A stretch of 64,000 nt of DNA from NCBI RefSeq assembly GCF_028745505.1, contig NZ_JAQZZL010000001.1, positions 1,357,818 through 1,421,817 on the forward strand, written 5' to 3'. A program made the position numbers and the translations under genes. This stretch comes from Lentisphaera marina (GTDB lineage Bacteria; Verrucomicrobiota; Lentisphaeria; Lentisphaerales; Lentisphaeraceae). The notes under the pieces were generated by a model that was given only the letters and a program-made list of their open reading frames with translations, was not told the DNA's origin and did no database searches. Shown piece after piece: positions 33,864-45,190 of the stretch (position 1 is its first letter; each line of letters opens with the position of its first letter).

Positions 33864-34606
33864 TGTTTTTCATTAAAAAAGTCGTTGTCTTTTTTATTAA
33901 TCCCCTAGTGTTATTTTGTATAGCACTTGGGGTTTCTTTTTACTTGTGGAAAAAGAAAGATCAAAAAGAACGAGCGTATAAGATAGCAATGATTGCTTCT
34001 GCAGTATTGCTTTTACTCTGTTTTCCTCCAATTAGTCATTTGATTGCGCGTCCATTAGAGGCTCAGTATACTCCAGTATCTAATCATTTGGATGCGAAAT
34101 ATATTGCTGTTTTGGGCTCAGGGCACAGCTCTCAGAAGCATTGGCCTGATAGTCTGAAACTCAGTCGAACGGCTCGCTCTCGCTTGATGGAGGGTTTGAG
34201 GCAAAAGCAGTTAAATCCACAAGCTAAATTTATATTTTTTGGTTTTGCGGTTGGTGGCAATGAAGCTCACGGCGAAATAATGACTCAAGCGGCCATTAGT
34301 TTAGGTATAGACGCAAGTGAGATAAGTTTTTCAACTCAACCAAAAGATACCAATGAAGAAGCGCGTTTTGCTAAAGAAATTTGTGGTGATGAAAAAGTAC
34401 TTCTAGTGACAGATGCAACGCATACGCCCCGAGCGATGAATTTGTTTAAGAGCCATGGTTTGAATGTTTTTGCGGCTCCCGCAAATTATGAATCCTATGG
34501 AGACGCTTGGTTTGTACCCATGCCAAGTGCAGAAGCTTTAGAATTGAGCAGAAAATCAATTTATGAGTATGTGGGTTTGATTTGGGTCAAGTTAAAGACT
34601 AAATGA
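33863..34606 (+). CDS. DUF218/YdcF (ElyC/SanA-like) envelope protein
   Basis: A 247-residue membrane protein with two N-terminal hydrophobic segments (about 4-25 and 38-56), then a DUF218 domain. The domain begins with YIAVLGSGH, contains SRTARSRLMEGLRQ and AKFIFFGFAVGG, and has the conserved TNEEARFAKEICG and VTDATHTPRAMNLFK motifs. ElyC relatives affect envelope integrity and lipid-carrier use in peptidoglycan synthesis, but the biochemistry is not settled. It is coupled to rpiB by a 1-bp overlap and carries one exact dispersed dyad. Confidence 0.86.
   Translation: MFFIKKVVVFFINPLVLFCIALGVSFYLWKKKDQKERAYKIAMIASAVLLLLCFPPISHLIARPLEAQYTPVSNHLDAKYIAVLGSGHSSQKHWPDSLKLSRTARSRLMEGLRQKQLNPQAKFIFFGFAVGGNEAHGEIMTQAAISLGIDASEISFSTQPKDTNEEARFAKEICGDEKVLLVTDATHTPRAMNLFKSHGLNVFAAPANYESYGDAWFVPMPSAEALELSRKSIYEYVGLIWVKLKTK
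34469..34485. repeat. dispersed dyad, exact TTTGCG-N5-CGCAAA
   Basis: TTTGCGG-CTC-CCGCAAA, palindromic except for three central bases. Inside the DUF218 gene, encoding FAAPAN (codon phase 1). Confidence 0.78.
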
Positions 34607-34671
34607 GTTTTTTGAGTTTGATTCTAGTAATTATGGCATAAGTTTGGCTTGATTAAATTTCAGGAGTAAAG

Positions 34672-35445
34672 ATGAATAGCAAATTTTGGCAGGAAATTCT
34701 GAATCAAGCCGAAGTCGTTAAAACGAAAGAGCAGAGTTTAGCGAGGCTTATTGATGAAGCCATTTTATCTAAAGCTAGTGTGGCAGAAGTTTTAACCTCA
34801 CGCTTAGCTGAAAGTTTAGGTGAAAAATATGTCACTGCGAGTGATCTAGAACAGATCTTTACTAAACTCTACTTAGAAGATGCGTCTTTAGCGAAAGCCG
34901 CAAAAAAAGATTTAAAAGCCATCTGTGATCGTGATCCGGCCTGCAATTGCTATGTCATACCCATGCTTTACTATAAAGGCTTCCAAGCTTTGCAGGCATC
35001 GCGTTTAGCTCATGTTTTATGGAAGAACGGTAGAGCTCATTTAGCTTGCCACATTCAATCTCGAAATGCCGAAGTTTTTGGTGTTGATATCCATCCAGGC
35101 GCACGTTTCGGTACGGGGATACTCTTGGATCACGCGTCTTCTTTTGTTGCAGGAGAAACGGCAGTGGTCGGCAATGATGTATCTATTTTACATGAGGTTA
35201 CCTTAGGTGGTTCTGGAAAAGATTGTGGTGACCGACACCCTAAAGTAGGTGATGGCGTGCTGATTGGAGCAGGAGCAAAACTCTTGGGAAATATTAGTAT
35301 TGGAGCAGGTGCCAAAATCGGCGCGGGCAGTGTGGTTCTCGATGATGTTCAGTCACATACGACAGTAGTTGGAGTCCCTGCGCGACCAGTTGGAAAGCCT
35401 TTGCATCAGAACCCATCCAAGTACATGGATCATCATGTAAAGTAA
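34672..35445 (+). CDS. cysE: serine O-acetyltransferase
   Basis: Transfers acetyl from acetyl-CoA to L-serine, the first step of cysteine synthesis. At 257 residues it has the helical N-terminal domain with DRDPACNCYVIPMLYYKGFQ, then the left-handed beta-helix of hexapeptide repeats with the active-site text EVFGVDIHPGARFG, DHASSFVAGETAVVG and LHEVTLGGSGKDCGDRHP. The repeat tract IGAGAKLLGNISIGAGAKIGAGS closes the domain. AGGAGT lies before the ATG. It is monocistronic and upstream of gapA. Identity is secure. Confidence 0.95.
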   Translation: MNSKFWQEILNQAEVVKTKEQSLARLIDEAILSKASVAEVLTSRLAESLGEKYVTASDLEQIFTKLYLEDASLAKAAKKDLKAICDRDPACNCYVIPMLYYKGFQALQASRLAHVLWKNGRAHLACHIQSRNAEVFGVDIHPGARFGTGILLDHASSFVAGETAVVGNDVSILHEVTLGGSGKDCGDRHPKVGDGVLIGAGAKLLGNISIGAGAKIGAGSVVLDDVQSHTTVVGVPARPVGKPLHQNPSKYMDHHVK

Positions 35446-35487
35446 TTTGAGTCATAAAGATGGGCAAAAAAAGATTTGCGCATATAG

Positions 35488-36537
<1,050 letters not shown>

Positions 36538-36563
36538 GCTTAAGCTTTAGCATTGAAATTTCG

Positions 36564-36595
36564 AACGCAGCTCATATTTTGAGCTGCGTTTTTTA
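36564..36595 (+). terminator. intrinsic terminator of gapA
   Basis: An 11-bp stem AACGCAGCTCA/TGAGCTGCGTT with a TATTT loop and a following T-run, 27 bp past the gapA stop. Confidence 0.92.
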
Positions 36596-36613
36596 TTTAA
36601 TTCAGGATACACA

Positions 36614-36877
36614 ATGAAAACTTTCGAAGAACTCTTTGAGGAACTCAGCAAAAAGGCTGCAGCAGGGGATCCCAATTCAGGAACTGTAAAAGAACTCAAT
36701 AAGGGTACTCATTTTATCGGTAAAAAAATAGTTGAAGAAGCTGCAGAAGTTTGGATGGCAGCCAAGTTTGAGACTGATGATGATACGGCCTTAGAAATAT
36801 CTCAATTACTTTACCATCTTCAAGTCATGATGATTGATCAAAAATTGACTCTAGAAGATATTTATAAAAAGCTCTAA
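36614..36877 (+). CDS. hisE: phosphoribosyl-ATP pyrophosphatase
   Basis: Hydrolyses phosphoribosyl-ATP to phosphoribosyl-AMP in histidine synthesis. At 87 residues it is the usual small HisE size. The MazG-like fold shows [39 protein letters not shown] with the metal-binding Glu cluster, and [18 protein letters not shown]. No other his gene is nearby. CAGGAT precedes the ATG. A terminator follows 5 bp after the stop. Confidence 0.92.
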   Translation: MKTFEELFEELSKKAAAGDPNSGTVKELNKGTHFIGKKIVEEAAEVWMAAKFETDDDTALEISQLLYHLQVMMIDQKLTLEDIYKKL

Positions 36878-36882
36878 TTTTT

Positions 36883-36906
36883 AGCCGGTTACTACCGGCT
36901 TTTTTT
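36883..36906 (+). terminator. terminator of hisE abutting the next start codon
   Basis: A 7-bp stem AGCCGGT/ACCGGCT with a TACT loop and seven T (36900-36906). The ATG of the COG0523 gene begins at the very next base, so the T-run occupies the place of a ribosome-binding site. Confidence 0.88.
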
Positions 36907-37833
36907 ATGCGTAGACAAGATAGCAAAATACCAATTACCATTTTAACGGGATTTCTAGGCGCGGGAAAAACAACGCTTCTAAATAATTTGATTGAATCGT
37001 CTCAGAAGAAATTGGCTTTGATCATAAATGAATTTGGTGAGTTAGGGATTGATGGAGAGTTAGTTCTCGATGCTGAAGATCAAGTTTTGGAGCTCAATAA
37101 TGGCTGTTTGTGTTGTACGGTTCAGGGTGATTTAACAAAAATACTTTTAAAGCTTCATAATGATGAACGAACTTTTGATCAAATCGTTATTGAAACTACT
37201 GGTTTAGCAAATCCAGCTCCGGTTGCAGAGCTTATCTATTTTGATCCTTTAATCAACTCGAAATTCTATGTAGATGGTGTGCTTACTGTATTTGACGCGG
37301 TCAATTCAGGTCGCGTATTGGCAAGTCCTGAGGGGCTTAAACAGGTAGTTTATGCCGATAAGATCTTAGTCAGTAAATTAGATTTATATGATGATTTCGA
37401 ACTTGCAAAGCTATCTGAGATTAACCCCTTAGCTACGGTGGTAGCTTGTGAGTATGGTAAGCTTTCAGACTTAGAGAGTTTACTGGATTTGGGAGGATTC
37501 AATGTGGATGTATTGAGTTTAGGTAGTGAGAAGCATTCTCACAGTCATATGACATCACTATCGCTGTCAAAAAATGGTGTAGTTAATAATGCTCGTTTTC
37601 GCCAATGGGTTGGTTCTGTTTTGTTTGATATGAGTGATGTGGTCTACAGGATGAAGGGAATAGTGAATTTATCTGGTGTTGAGGGCAGTACAATTTTTCA
37701 GTCAGTACATCGCTTATTTGAAGATGAATTATCAGGGAGAAGCTATGGAGATCTCAATCGGCTTGTTATTATAGGTGAGGGTTTGCAGGATAGCGTCCTT
37801 AAAGAAGGTTTTTTTGCGTGTTTTGAAGAATAA
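36907..37833 (+). CDS. CobW/COG0523 GTP-binding metallochaperone-like protein
   Basis: G3E-family GTPase of the CobW/ZigA type, likely to handle zinc or another metal for a client protein. At 308 residues: P-loop GFLGAGKTT (15-23), the metal-binding GCLCC (66-70) and the VSKLD GTP motif near 155. The C-terminal CobW_C domain starts after a His-containing linker (SEKHSHSHM). The ATG is only nine codons ahead of the beta-strand leading to the P-loop and follows the hisE terminator T-run with no Shine-Dalgarno. Initiation may be leaderless or depend on read-through. The client is unknown. Confidence 0.9.
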   Translation: MRRQDSKIPITILTGFLGAGKTTLLNNLIESSQKKLALIINEFGELGIDGELVLDAEDQVLELNNGCLCCTVQGDLTKILLKLHNDERTFDQIVIETTGLANPAPVAELIYFDPLINSKFYVDGVLTVFDAVNSGRVLASPEGLKQVVYADKILVSKLDLYDDFELAKLSEINPLATVVACEYGKLSDLESLLDLGGFNVDVLSLGSEKHSHSHMTSLSLSKNGVVNNARFRQWVGSVLFDMSDVVYRMKGIVNLSGVEGSTIFQSVHRLFEDELSGRSYGDLNRLVIIGEGLQDSVLKEGFFACFEE

Positions 37834-37917
37834 GATCTAGTGAAAAATCTATTGGGTTTTATTGTTCTACATATATATTTTTTTACTAAGATTTTTTAAT
37901 TTCATTGGAGAGAAAAA

Positions 37918-39315
37918 ATGACTAAGGTTACAGAAAGTTTAAGCACCATGGAGAAAGCTCTCGAAGTTAATCTTGATAGTCGAATTTATGGTACATTCGC
38001 AGAGATTGGCGCAGGTCAAGAAGTAGTTCGTTGGTTCTTTCAGGCAGGTGGCTCGGCTGGCACTATAGCAAAGAGTATCTCGGCATACGATATGATTGTA
38101 AGTGATTCGATTTACGGAAAGTGCCAGAGATATGTAGGTCAGCAGCGTTTGCAAGATATGCTCGACTATGAATATGATTTAAATATCAAACGTCTAGAAT
38201 ATGGTAGAGGGGATAGTACCTGTTTTTTCTCTTTTGCGGATACTGTTTCAGCTAGAAATTTTTCTGGCACTAATAAATGTCATGGTTGGCTGGGCGTGAA
38301 ATTTCAGTCTCGCCCAGGAGATGATTTTAGTCAGATTATCATTCACGTTAATTTAAAAGATAAGACCAATGGTTTACAGCAAGAGGCACTAGGGATTGTT
38401 GGGGTTAACCTCATTCATGCCGCTTTTAATCTAGCTCATAGACCTGAGAATTTACTTGAATCGTTGTTGGATAATTTAAGTCGCGATCGTATTGAAATTG
38501 ATATGGTTGAATTTAAAGGTATTGAATTTCGTAGAGTTGATAACCGTTTAATGCTTTTGAATTTAGTTAAGTTAGGGTTGAGTGATGCTGCAATGTTTGG
38601 CCCAGATAAATCAGTATTACTCCCATCGTCAGTGTTTTATAAAAAATCGGTAGTTGTAGAGCGCGGAAGTTTTCGCCCCGTCTGTAATGTGAACATAGAT
38701 ATTATGGAAACAGCACTAGAGCAATTCTCTGAAGATATTGGTGTAGATAAAGATGAAATTGTTCCGATCATGGAGATTACCATGAATAACTTGATGCAAG
38801 GGTCTGGTAGTATAGACCTTCACGACTTCTTAGCTCGTGCTGACATGTTGGCTGCCTCGGGGTATAAAGTACTTATTTCCGATTACAAAGAATACTATAA
38901 GCTAGGCCATTATTTACGTATGAACACGAATCGTCCCGTAGCAGTTGCTATGGGGGCCGCAAGTTTAATGGAATTATTTAATGTAGATTATTACAATGAC
39001 TTAGAAGGTGGCATTCTAGAAGCTATGGGACGCTTGTTTAAGAATCAAGTCGGACTCTATGTTTACCCCTGGCAGTATAAAGATGAGCTCATTACAGTTG
39101 AGAATTTCAAGGTAGATTCTGATCTGCAGATGCTTTTTGATTATGTTAAGGTGCATGGTAAAGTAAAAGATATAAAGAGCTATAACCCAGATTACTTGAG
39201 GATTTATTCTCGTAAGGTTTTGAAAAAAATTGCCACAGGACAAGAAGGTTGGGAGAATGATGTACCCGAGGCAGTTGCGGAAGTTATTAAAGAAAGAAAA
39301 TACTTTATTAATTAA
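37918..39315 (+). CDS. widespread conserved protein of unknown function
   Basis: A 465-residue soluble protein with no signal peptide. The text RIYGTFAEIGAGQEVVRWFF, then GTIAKSISAYDMIVSD and YGKCQRYVGQQRLQDMLDYEY, matches a long protein that I recall from marine gammaproteobacteria, cyanobacteria and Bacteroidetes. It has been carried in databases under misleading names such as nicotinate-nucleotide adenylyltransferase. Other conserved blocks are ALGIVGVNLIHAAF, RIEIDMVEFKGIEF and VERGSFRPVCNVNIDIME. I see no classical nucleotide-binding motif. TTGGAGAG precedes the ATG. It stands alone between the COG0523 gene and the RND operon. Confidence 0.82.
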   Translation: MTKVTESLSTMEKALEVNLDSRIYGTFAEIGAGQEVVRWFFQAGGSAGTIAKSISAYDMIVSDSIYGKCQRYVGQQRLQDMLDYEYDLNIKRLEYGRGDSTCFFSFADTVSARNFSGTNKCHGWLGVKFQSRPGDDFSQIIIHVNLKDKTNGLQQEALGIVGVNLIHAAFNLAHRPENLLESLLDNLSRDRIEIDMVEFKGIEFRRVDNRLMLLNLVKLGLSDAAMFGPDKSVLLPSSVFYKKSVVVERGSFRPVCNVNIDIMETALEQFSEDIGVDKDEIVPIMEITMNNLMQGSGSIDLHDFLARADMLAASGYKVLISDYKEYYKLGHYLRMNTNRPVAVAMGAASLMELFNVDYYNDLEGGILEAMGRLFKNQVGLYVYPWQYKDELITVENFKVDSDLQMLFDYVKVHGKVKDIKSYNPDYLRIYSRKVLKKIATGQEGWENDVPEAVAEVIKERKYFIN

Positions 39316-39358
39316 TTTTTATTTATTTATTGACCTCGATGTGCTTGTGAGGTTGGGA

Positions 39359-39385
39359 ATAAACCTAGTTTGAGCATAGGTTTAT
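39359..39385 (+). promoter_or_regulatory. perfect inverted repeat upstream of the RND operon
   Basis: Arms ATAAACCTA and TAGGTTTAT separated by 9 nt, ending 22 bp before the likely start at 39408. There is no T-run, so it is not a terminator. The position fits an operator for a local regulator or an mRNA stem. A shorter inverted pair ACCTC/GAGGT lies just upstream (39333-39353). Confidence 0.45.
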
Positions 39386-39407
39386 GGAATTGGAAATAGG
39401 AACTCTT

Positions 39408-40799
39408 ATGAAAAAATACATATACACAGCTTTATTTTGTTTTGCCTTAAGTTCATGCAGCTCATGGGATGCATTGGAGAAAGAGGAAATGCCCGATGCG
39501 CCAGTGGATGAAAATGTGCAAGCGCGTTGGCTTGGTGAGAATAAGGAGCAAACTGAAATAGGCGAAGATTGGTGGAGAGCTTTTGGCGACCCTGAGCTAG
39601 AGCGCTTGATTGAAAAAGCAGCAAAAGATAGTTTTGATTTAACACTAGCCCGTAATCGGGTTTTATTGGCACAAAAAGAACTCTCACTAGCCCAATCTGA
39701 AGGACAGCTTTCGGGAGAGTTAAATTTATCTCAAGACTTCAATCGTGTTAATCGTGATAGTAGTACCAATAAAGAAGCAATTGCGGGCGGTTCGCTGAGT
39801 TGGCAAGCAGATATTTGGGGTCGTATTTCTAGTCTTTCAGCTGGAGCGCTAGCAGAGTACCAAGCTACTCAAGCCGATTACGACGCAGTTACACTTCAGA
39901 TAGTTTATCAAGTAGGCGTAGCGTACTTCTCATTACGTGAATATGATGAACTAATTGTTTTGCATAATGATGCTTTGGCTATTTCGGATAAGCTTTATGA
40001 ATATTATAAAGTACGTTATGAAAATGGTCTAGAAAGTGATGAACTGTTTTTAGCACAGGAAGCAGAAAATCTTCGTTTAAAAGCCAATGTGAAAGATTTA
40101 GAACGTCTTCGTCATTTACAGCAAAATACTTTAGCAACTTTAATGGGAGAAATCCCAGGGCAATTTAGATTGAAGCCAAAAACATTATCGGATTCAGTTT
40201 CCTTCGTGGATAAACCCGACGTACTCAACGCTAATTTACTTGAACGCCGTCCCGATTTAGTGGCGGCAGAATTACGGATAAAGAGTGCCTGGAATTATAA
40301 GGAAGCAGCTCGTGCGGCACATTTACCTGATGTTTCAGTGACTTTGACAGGTGCAACTGATTCAAGTTCAATTTCTGGTTTATTTAGTGATTGGGTTGTG
40401 GGAATTATGCCAAGTATTAATTTTCCAATTTTGGACCCTACACTTGACGCACAAGAAGAAATTGCCCGAGTTAAGCTTAAAAATGCAGAGGATGTCTACC
40501 GAAAAACAGTTTCTACGGCTATTGGCGAGGTGGAAAATGCCATCATAAATTTACAGAAGTATGAAGAACGTCGCTTACTTGAACTACAAAGGTTAGAGCG
40601 TCTTTTGAAAGCCCAAGAGAAATCTCAAGTTCGCTTAGAAAACGGCTTAATTACTCAGTTGGAACTTTTACAGTACCAAAGAGAAGTCTTGGCCTCACGC
40701 GAAGATGTTCTTAATTTAAAAATGTTATTACTTAGCGAAACTATAACCTTATATAATGCCCTCGGAGGACCATGGAAACCAAGCACAGAACCAAAATAG
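39408..40799 (+). CDS. RND efflux outer-membrane factor, NodT/OprM type lipoprotein
   Basis: Outer-membrane channel of a tripartite efflux pump (TolC superfamily). From ATG 39408 the protein begins MKKYIYTALFCFALSSCSSW, a lipoprotein signal with lipobox LSSC. A longer reading from 39384 would push the signal inward, and ATAGGA lies 7-12 nt before 39408, so I chose the shorter start. Both TolC-type repeat halves are visible, with WWRAFGDPELERLIEKA at the N-terminus, RRPDLVAAELRIKSAW in the middle and the coiled-coil helices near 190-250 and 380-440. The following gene overlaps its end by 28 bp. Confidence 0.92.
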   Translation: MKKYIYTALFCFALSSCSSWDALEKEEMPDAPVDENVQARWLGENKEQTEIGEDWWRAFGDPELERLIEKAAKDSFDLTLARNRVLLAQKELSLAQSEGQLSGELNLSQDFNRVNRDSSTNKEAIAGGSLSWQADIWGRISSLSAGALAEYQATQADYDAVTLQIVYQVGVAYFSLREYDELIVLHNDALAISDKLYEYYKVRYENGLESDELFLAQEAENLRLKANVKDLERLRHLQQNTLATLMGEIPGQFRLKPKTLSDSVSFVDKPDVLNANLLERRPDLVAAELRIKSAWNYKEAARAAHLPDVSVTLTGATDSSSISGLFSDWVVGIMPSINFPILDPTLDAQEEIARVKLKNAEDVYRKTVSTAIGEVENAIINLQKYEERRLLELQRLERLLKAQEKSQVRLENGLITQLELLQYQREVLASREDVLNLKMLLLSETITLYNALGGPWKPSTEPK

Positions 40800-41986
40800 T
40801 AATTTTACTAGGCCTATTGTTGTTAATTTCTTCTTGTAAGGAGAAACAAGTTGCCAGAGAAGCTCCTGTTCCTCAAGTTGTGTATGAGGAAGCATTGATG
40901 ATGTCAGTGCAACCAACAACTGAATTAGTAGGGCGCGTTCGTTCGTTCTCTTCTGTAGACTTACGAGCTCGTGTTGAAGGGATTCTCGAACAGAGGCATT
41001 TTCAAACAGGAACCTTGGTTAACAAGAATGACTTGCTATACACAATTGAAAAAGATCAGTATGAAATCAATTACAAACGTGCACAAGCTGAGCTAGATAG
41101 TGCCAAAGCACGTTTGACTTTAGCACAGAGTATTTTTGAACGGATGAAAACACTTGATGAGAAAAAAGCCATTGCTAAACAGGACTTCGATAAAGCTATT
41201 GGGGATCGTGATGAATCTGAAGCAGCTTATAATTTAGCACAGGCAAAAAGAGATGAAGCTAAACTACATTTGGAGTGGTGTGAAATTCGTTCACCCATTA
41301 CTGGAATTCCGGGTGCTAGAAAGTATGATACTGGGAATTTAATATCTCCTTCATCAGGTGTACTTGTGAACGTAACCTCTACCGAAAAAATGGAAGTTGA
41401 TTTTGATATTCCTGAACGACAGTTAGTAGATTTTCAAAGAAAATTTGTGACTAAAGAGTTAAGACAAACCATTACGGATAGAATTCAATGTAAATTATCC
41501 TTACCAGATGGCACTAGATATGAACACGAAGGCAAAATAGCCTTTTTTGATAATCGAATTAATAAATCTACTGGTACAGTTAAGGCAACCACTCATTTTG
41601 ATAACCCAGAGGGCTTACTAAGAGATGGTATGTTTGTTAAAGTACTTTTGACTTACATTCCTCCTACAGCAGAAGAAAGAGGTGAAAATGAAGAAGTTCA
41701 AAAACCTAAAATAGTTGTTCAACAATCGGCAGTTATGCAAGATCAAGCAGGTCATTATGTTATTGTTGTTAATAAAGAAAGTAAAGCTGAAATTAAACGA
41801 GTAAAGTTTAAAGAAAGCTTTGAAGAATATTTCGTTATTGAAAGTGGTCTAGAAGAGGGTGATAAAGTCATTACTTTAGGACTTCAGACAGTGATTCCAG
41901 GACGTCAAGTTAAAGGAATTCCTGCTAAAGTTGAGGTTGATGAAACTGATCATATAAAAGATTCTCCTGAGAAATCTAAGGAATAA
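40772..41986 (+). CDS. RND efflux periplasmic adaptor (membrane fusion protein)
   Basis: A 404-residue MexA/AcrA-type adaptor that bridges pump and outer-membrane channel. It has a lipoprotein signal (LLLLISSC, Cys22), then the barrel-sandwich half-motifs VELVGRV-type start ([26 protein letters not shown]), an alpha-hairpin at about 95-160 and the second lipoyl half ([23 protein letters not shown]). The beta-barrel and membrane-proximal domains follow. It overlaps the channel gene by 28 bp and is followed 4 bp later by the pump gene. Confidence 0.93.
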   Translation: METKHRTKIVILLGLLLLISSCKEKQVAREAPVPQVVYEEALMMSVQPTTELVGRVRSFSSVDLRARVEGILEQRHFQTGTLVNKNDLLYTIEKDQYEINYKRAQAELDSAKARLTLAQSIFERMKTLDEKKAIAKQDFDKAIGDRDESEAAYNLAQAKRDEAKLHLEWCEIRSPITGIPGARKYDTGNLISPSSGVLVNVTSTEKMEVDFDIPERQLVDFQRKFVTKELRQTITDRIQCKLSLPDGTRYEHEGKIAFFDNRINKSTGTVKATTHFDNPEGLLRDGMFVKVLLTYIPPTAEERGENEEVQKPKIVVQQSAVMQDQAGHYVIVVNKESKAEIKRVKFKESFEEYFVIESGLEEGDKVITLGLQTVIPGRQVKGIPAKVEVDETDHIKDSPEKSKE

Positions 41987-41990
41987 ACTT

Positions 41991-44900
41991 ATGTCTTCAG
42001 AAAACTTTTTTATAAGGCGCCCGCGATTCGCCTTTGTGATATCCATTATCATTCTTATTGCGGGTACCATTGCCATGATGAACCTCCCTGTGGCGCAGTA
42101 TCCAGAAATTACGCCACCGCAGGTATCTGTTACTGCGTCATACCCTGGTGCTGACTCGAAAACTCTAATTGATACGGTTATTACTCCTCTTGAATCTGAG
42201 ATTAATGGTGTGGAGGATATGTTATATGTTTCTTCAAAGGCCAGTAATGATGGTAAAGTAACTATTACCGTTACATTTGATGTCTCATCTGATCCCGATA
42301 TTAATACTGTGAATGTGCAAAACCGAGTTTCTGCGGCGAGTGCAAAACTTCCGGCCGAAGTGACTCGACAAGGTGTGATTGTTCGCCAGAAAAGCACTTC
42401 TATGCTCTTGGTAGTGAATCTTATTTCACCTAAAAAAACTTATGACGGTCTCTTTTTATCAAACTATGCGACTATCAATATTAAAGACCGTTTATTGCGT
42501 TTGCCTGGTGTAGGAGATATCACACTTTTCGGTGGACAGGATTACTCTATGCGCGTGTGGTTAGATCCCGATAAAATGACTGCACTCAATCTGTCGCCAC
42601 AAGAAGTTGTCTCTTCAATTGAAGAGCAAAATGTTCAGGTTGCGGCAGGGATTGTTGGTGGTGCACCAAGTAAAAAGAGCCAAAAGTTTCAGTACACAGT
42701 GCAGACGCAAGGACGTTTGAGTGAACCTGAAGAGTTTGAGAGAATTATTGTTCGTGCGAATCAAGATGGGTCCTTTGTAAGAGTGAAGGATGTTGCATCT
42801 GTAGAGTTGGGAGCAGTGAATTATGATTCCACTTCAAAGCTAAACGGTCAGCCAGGTTTAGTTATGCCGATTTATCAGCTCCCTTCAGCTAATGGTATTG
42901 CCGTAGGAGATGCAGTCCGTGCAGAGATGGATAAGATTGGAGAGAATTTTCCTGATGATATGGAGTACACCATCCTTTATGATACGACTAAATTTATTAA
43001 AGCTTCCATTGATGAAGTTATCGAGACTTTATTTGTAGCCGTCCTTCTAGTGATTCTTGTTGTGTACATTTTTCTCCAGGACGTGCGTTCTACAATTATT
43101 CCATCACTCACTATTCCCGTATCACTGATTGGTACTTTTGCATTTCTTTTAGCACTTGGGTATACGCTAAATACGGTGACTCTTTTTGGTTTGATCTTAG
43201 CAATTGGAGTAGTTGTCGATGATGCCATTGTAGTACTAGAAAATGTGCAGCGACTCATGGATGAGGAGAATTTAAGTCCACGAGAAGCGACTCAAAAGGC
43301 CATGACGGAAGTGTCTGGTCCTATTGTAGCGACGACTTTGGTTCTTTTGGCAGTGTTTGTCCCGGTGGCGTTCTTGCCAGGTATAACGGGTACTTTGTAT
43401 CGTCAGTTTGCAGTCACAATTTCTGTTGCTGTTTGTATTTCGTCACTTAATGCATTGACGCTGAGCCCAGCTTTATGTTCTTGTTTTTTGAGACCTACAG
43501 ATAAGACGAAGAAAAAGTTTTTCTTATTTGAAAAATTTAATGATTTAGTCTCTTGGAGTACGGACAAATACACAGGCTTTGTTAAGCTTTCCATCAGAAA
43601 AGTAATCATTACAATGTTGTGCTTTGCTGGCATGCTGTTTTTAATATATCAATTTTATAACTCAACTCCGACCGGTTTTCTTCCCGATGAAGACCAAGGT
43701 AACTTCCTAGTTGATGTGCAACTGCCTCCTGGCGCATCTTTAGAGCGAACAGGTGCTGTTATTGATGAAATGGAACACATGATTTCTCAAATACCAGGTG
43801 TTTCAGCTGTGATGACAGTTAATGGCTATGGTATGATTAACGGTGCTAATTCATCTAATTCAGGTTTTATGATTGTGCCTCTTGATGATTGGTCGCAGCG
43901 TACGGAAGTCGAAAAACAAGTTAAGGCAATTATTGCTCAAGCTTATAAGAAGATGCTTGGGATGCCTGAAGCACGCTCCTTTCCCTTTGAATTACCAGCG
44001 ATACCAGGTTTGGGTGCCAGTAATGGCTTTGAGTTTATATTGCAAGATACTCTTGGTCGTGACCCAAAGGATATGGCAGAAATATCGCGAGCACTTATTA
44101 TGGCAGCTAATCAACGGCCAGAGGTTTCACGTGTTAATACTTTTTTCACTGCGAATACGCCACAGATTTTTGTTGACCTAGATCGCGAAAAAGCTCATGA
44201 CCTCAATGTTCCGATGAATGAGATCTTTAGTGCTTTACAGGTTTACCTTGGTGGTGCTTATGTTAATGACTTTAATAAGTTTGGTAAAAGTTATCAAGTT
44301 AAAGTTCAGGCTCAAACTGAATTTAGATCCGAGCCCGAAGATATAGATAAGATATATGTGAAATCTAGATCGGGGGATATGGTTCCTTTAGGTGTTTTAG
44401 TCAATGTAGATTCGATGGTTGGTGCAGATATTATCAATCGCTATAATTTGTTTAATTCAATTACTTTTAATGGTGGAGCAGCACCAGGCTATAGCTCTGG
44501 TCAAGCAATGGATGCAATGGAAGAAGTTGCTAAAGAAGTGCTTCCCCCTGGTTACGCATATGACTGGACTGGGATGTCTTATCAAGAAAAAATTTCATCT
44601 GGCAATGTTGGTTTGATTTTTGCATTAGCGATCGTCTTTATTTTCCTTTTCTTAGTAGCTCAGTACGAGAGTTGGTTCACGCCAATTGCAGTTCTCATGT
44701 CAGTTCCGGTGGCGATGTTCGGTGCTCTTGGTTTAAACTGGCTTATGAAGATGGATCTTAACATTTATTCTCAAGTAGGGATAGTCCTACTCTTTGGTTT
44801 GGCCTCGAAGACAGCTATTCTAATTGTAGAATTTGCCAAAGAAAAGCGTGAAGCTGGTGAAACAATTCTCGATGCGGCCTTGATTGCGGCGCGTCTAAGG

Positions 44901-45119
44901 TTCAGAGCTGTTTTGATGACGGCAATTTCTTTTATTCTTGGTGTTATCCCCTTAGTAATAGCTACTGGAGCAGGTTCATCGAGTCGTCGTTCACTAGGTA
45001 TAATTGTATTTGGTGGGATGATGGTAGCAGCTATTTTAGGCACGCTCTTGATACCCGGCTTCTATTTTGTTGTACAAAGTACAAGAGAATGGCTTAAATC
45101 GAAGATCTCATCTAAATAA
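41991..45119 (+). CDS. RND multidrug efflux permease, HAE1 (AcrB) type
   Basis: Proton-driven inner-membrane pump of 1042 residues, the AcrB size. The N-terminal [20 protein letters not shown] is the first transmembrane helix. The periplasmic loops contain [16 protein letters not shown], and TM4 has [20 protein letters not shown] with the proton-relay Asp pair. The second half repeats the layout ([19 protein letters not shown], then [17 protein letters not shown]). It acts with the two preceding genes. Substrates are typically drugs, bile-like compounds or solvents and cannot be read here. An AAGGAA sits in the end of the adaptor gene. Confidence 0.96.
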   Translation: MSSENFFIRRPRFAFVISIIILIAGTIAMMNLPVAQYPEITPPQVSVTASYPGADSKTLIDTVITPLESEINGVEDMLYVSSKASNDGKVTITVTFDVSSDPDINTVNVQNRVSAASAKLPAEVTRQGVIVRQKSTSMLLVVNLISPKKTYDGLFLSNYATINIKDRLLRLPGVGDITLFGGQDYSMRVWLDPDKMTALNLSPQEVVSSIEEQNVQVAAGIVGGAPSKKSQKFQYTVQTQGRLSEPEEFERIIVRANQDGSFVRVKDVASVELGAVNYDSTSKLNGQPGLVMPIYQLPSANGIAVGDAVRAEMDKIGENFPDDMEYTILYDTTKFIKASIDEVIETLFVAVLLVILVVYIFLQDVRSTIIPSLTIPVSLIGTFAFLLALGYTLNTVTLFGLILAIGVVVDDAIVVLENVQRLMDEENLSPREATQKAMTEVSGPIVATTLVLLAVFVPVAFLPGITGTLYRQFAVTISVAVCISSLNALTLSPALCSCFLRPTDKTKKKFFLFEKFNDLVSWSTDKYTGFVKLSIRKVIITMLCFAGMLFLIYQFYNSTPTGFLPDEDQGNFLVDVQLPPGASLERTGAVIDEMEHMISQIPGVSAVMTVNGYGMINGANSSNSGFMIVPLDDWSQRTEVEKQVKAIIAQAYKKMLGMPEARSFPFELPAIPGLGASNGFEFILQDTLGRDPKDMAEISRALIMAANQRPEVSRVNTFFTANTPQIFVDLDREKAHDLNVPMNEIFSALQVYLGGAYVNDFNKFGKSYQVKVQAQTEFRSEPEDIDKIYVKSRSGDMVPLGVLVNVDSMVGADIINRYNLFNSITFNGGAAPGYSSGQAMDAMEEVAKEVLPPGYAYDWTGMSYQEKISSGNVGLIFALAIVFIFLFLVAQYESWFTPIAVLMSVPVAMFGALGLNWLMKMDLNIYSQVGIVLLFGLASKTAILIVEFAKEKREAGETILDAALIAARLRFRAVLMTAISFILGVIPLVIATGAGSSSRRSLGIIVFGGMMVAAILGTLLIPGFYFVVQSTREWLKSKISSK

Positions 45120-45135
45120 TTTATAGGTGAGGTAT

Positions 45136-45168
45136 AAAAAAGCTCGAGTTTAAAACTCGAGCTTTTTT
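45136..45168. terminator. bidirectional terminator between RND operon and dapA
   Basis: A 16-bp stem AAAAAAGCTCGAGTTT with its perfect complement around a single central A. A-run and T-run on either side let it work for both converging units. Confidence 0.93.
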
Positions 45169-45190
45169 CGTGCTATCTTGCTAGTGTTTC

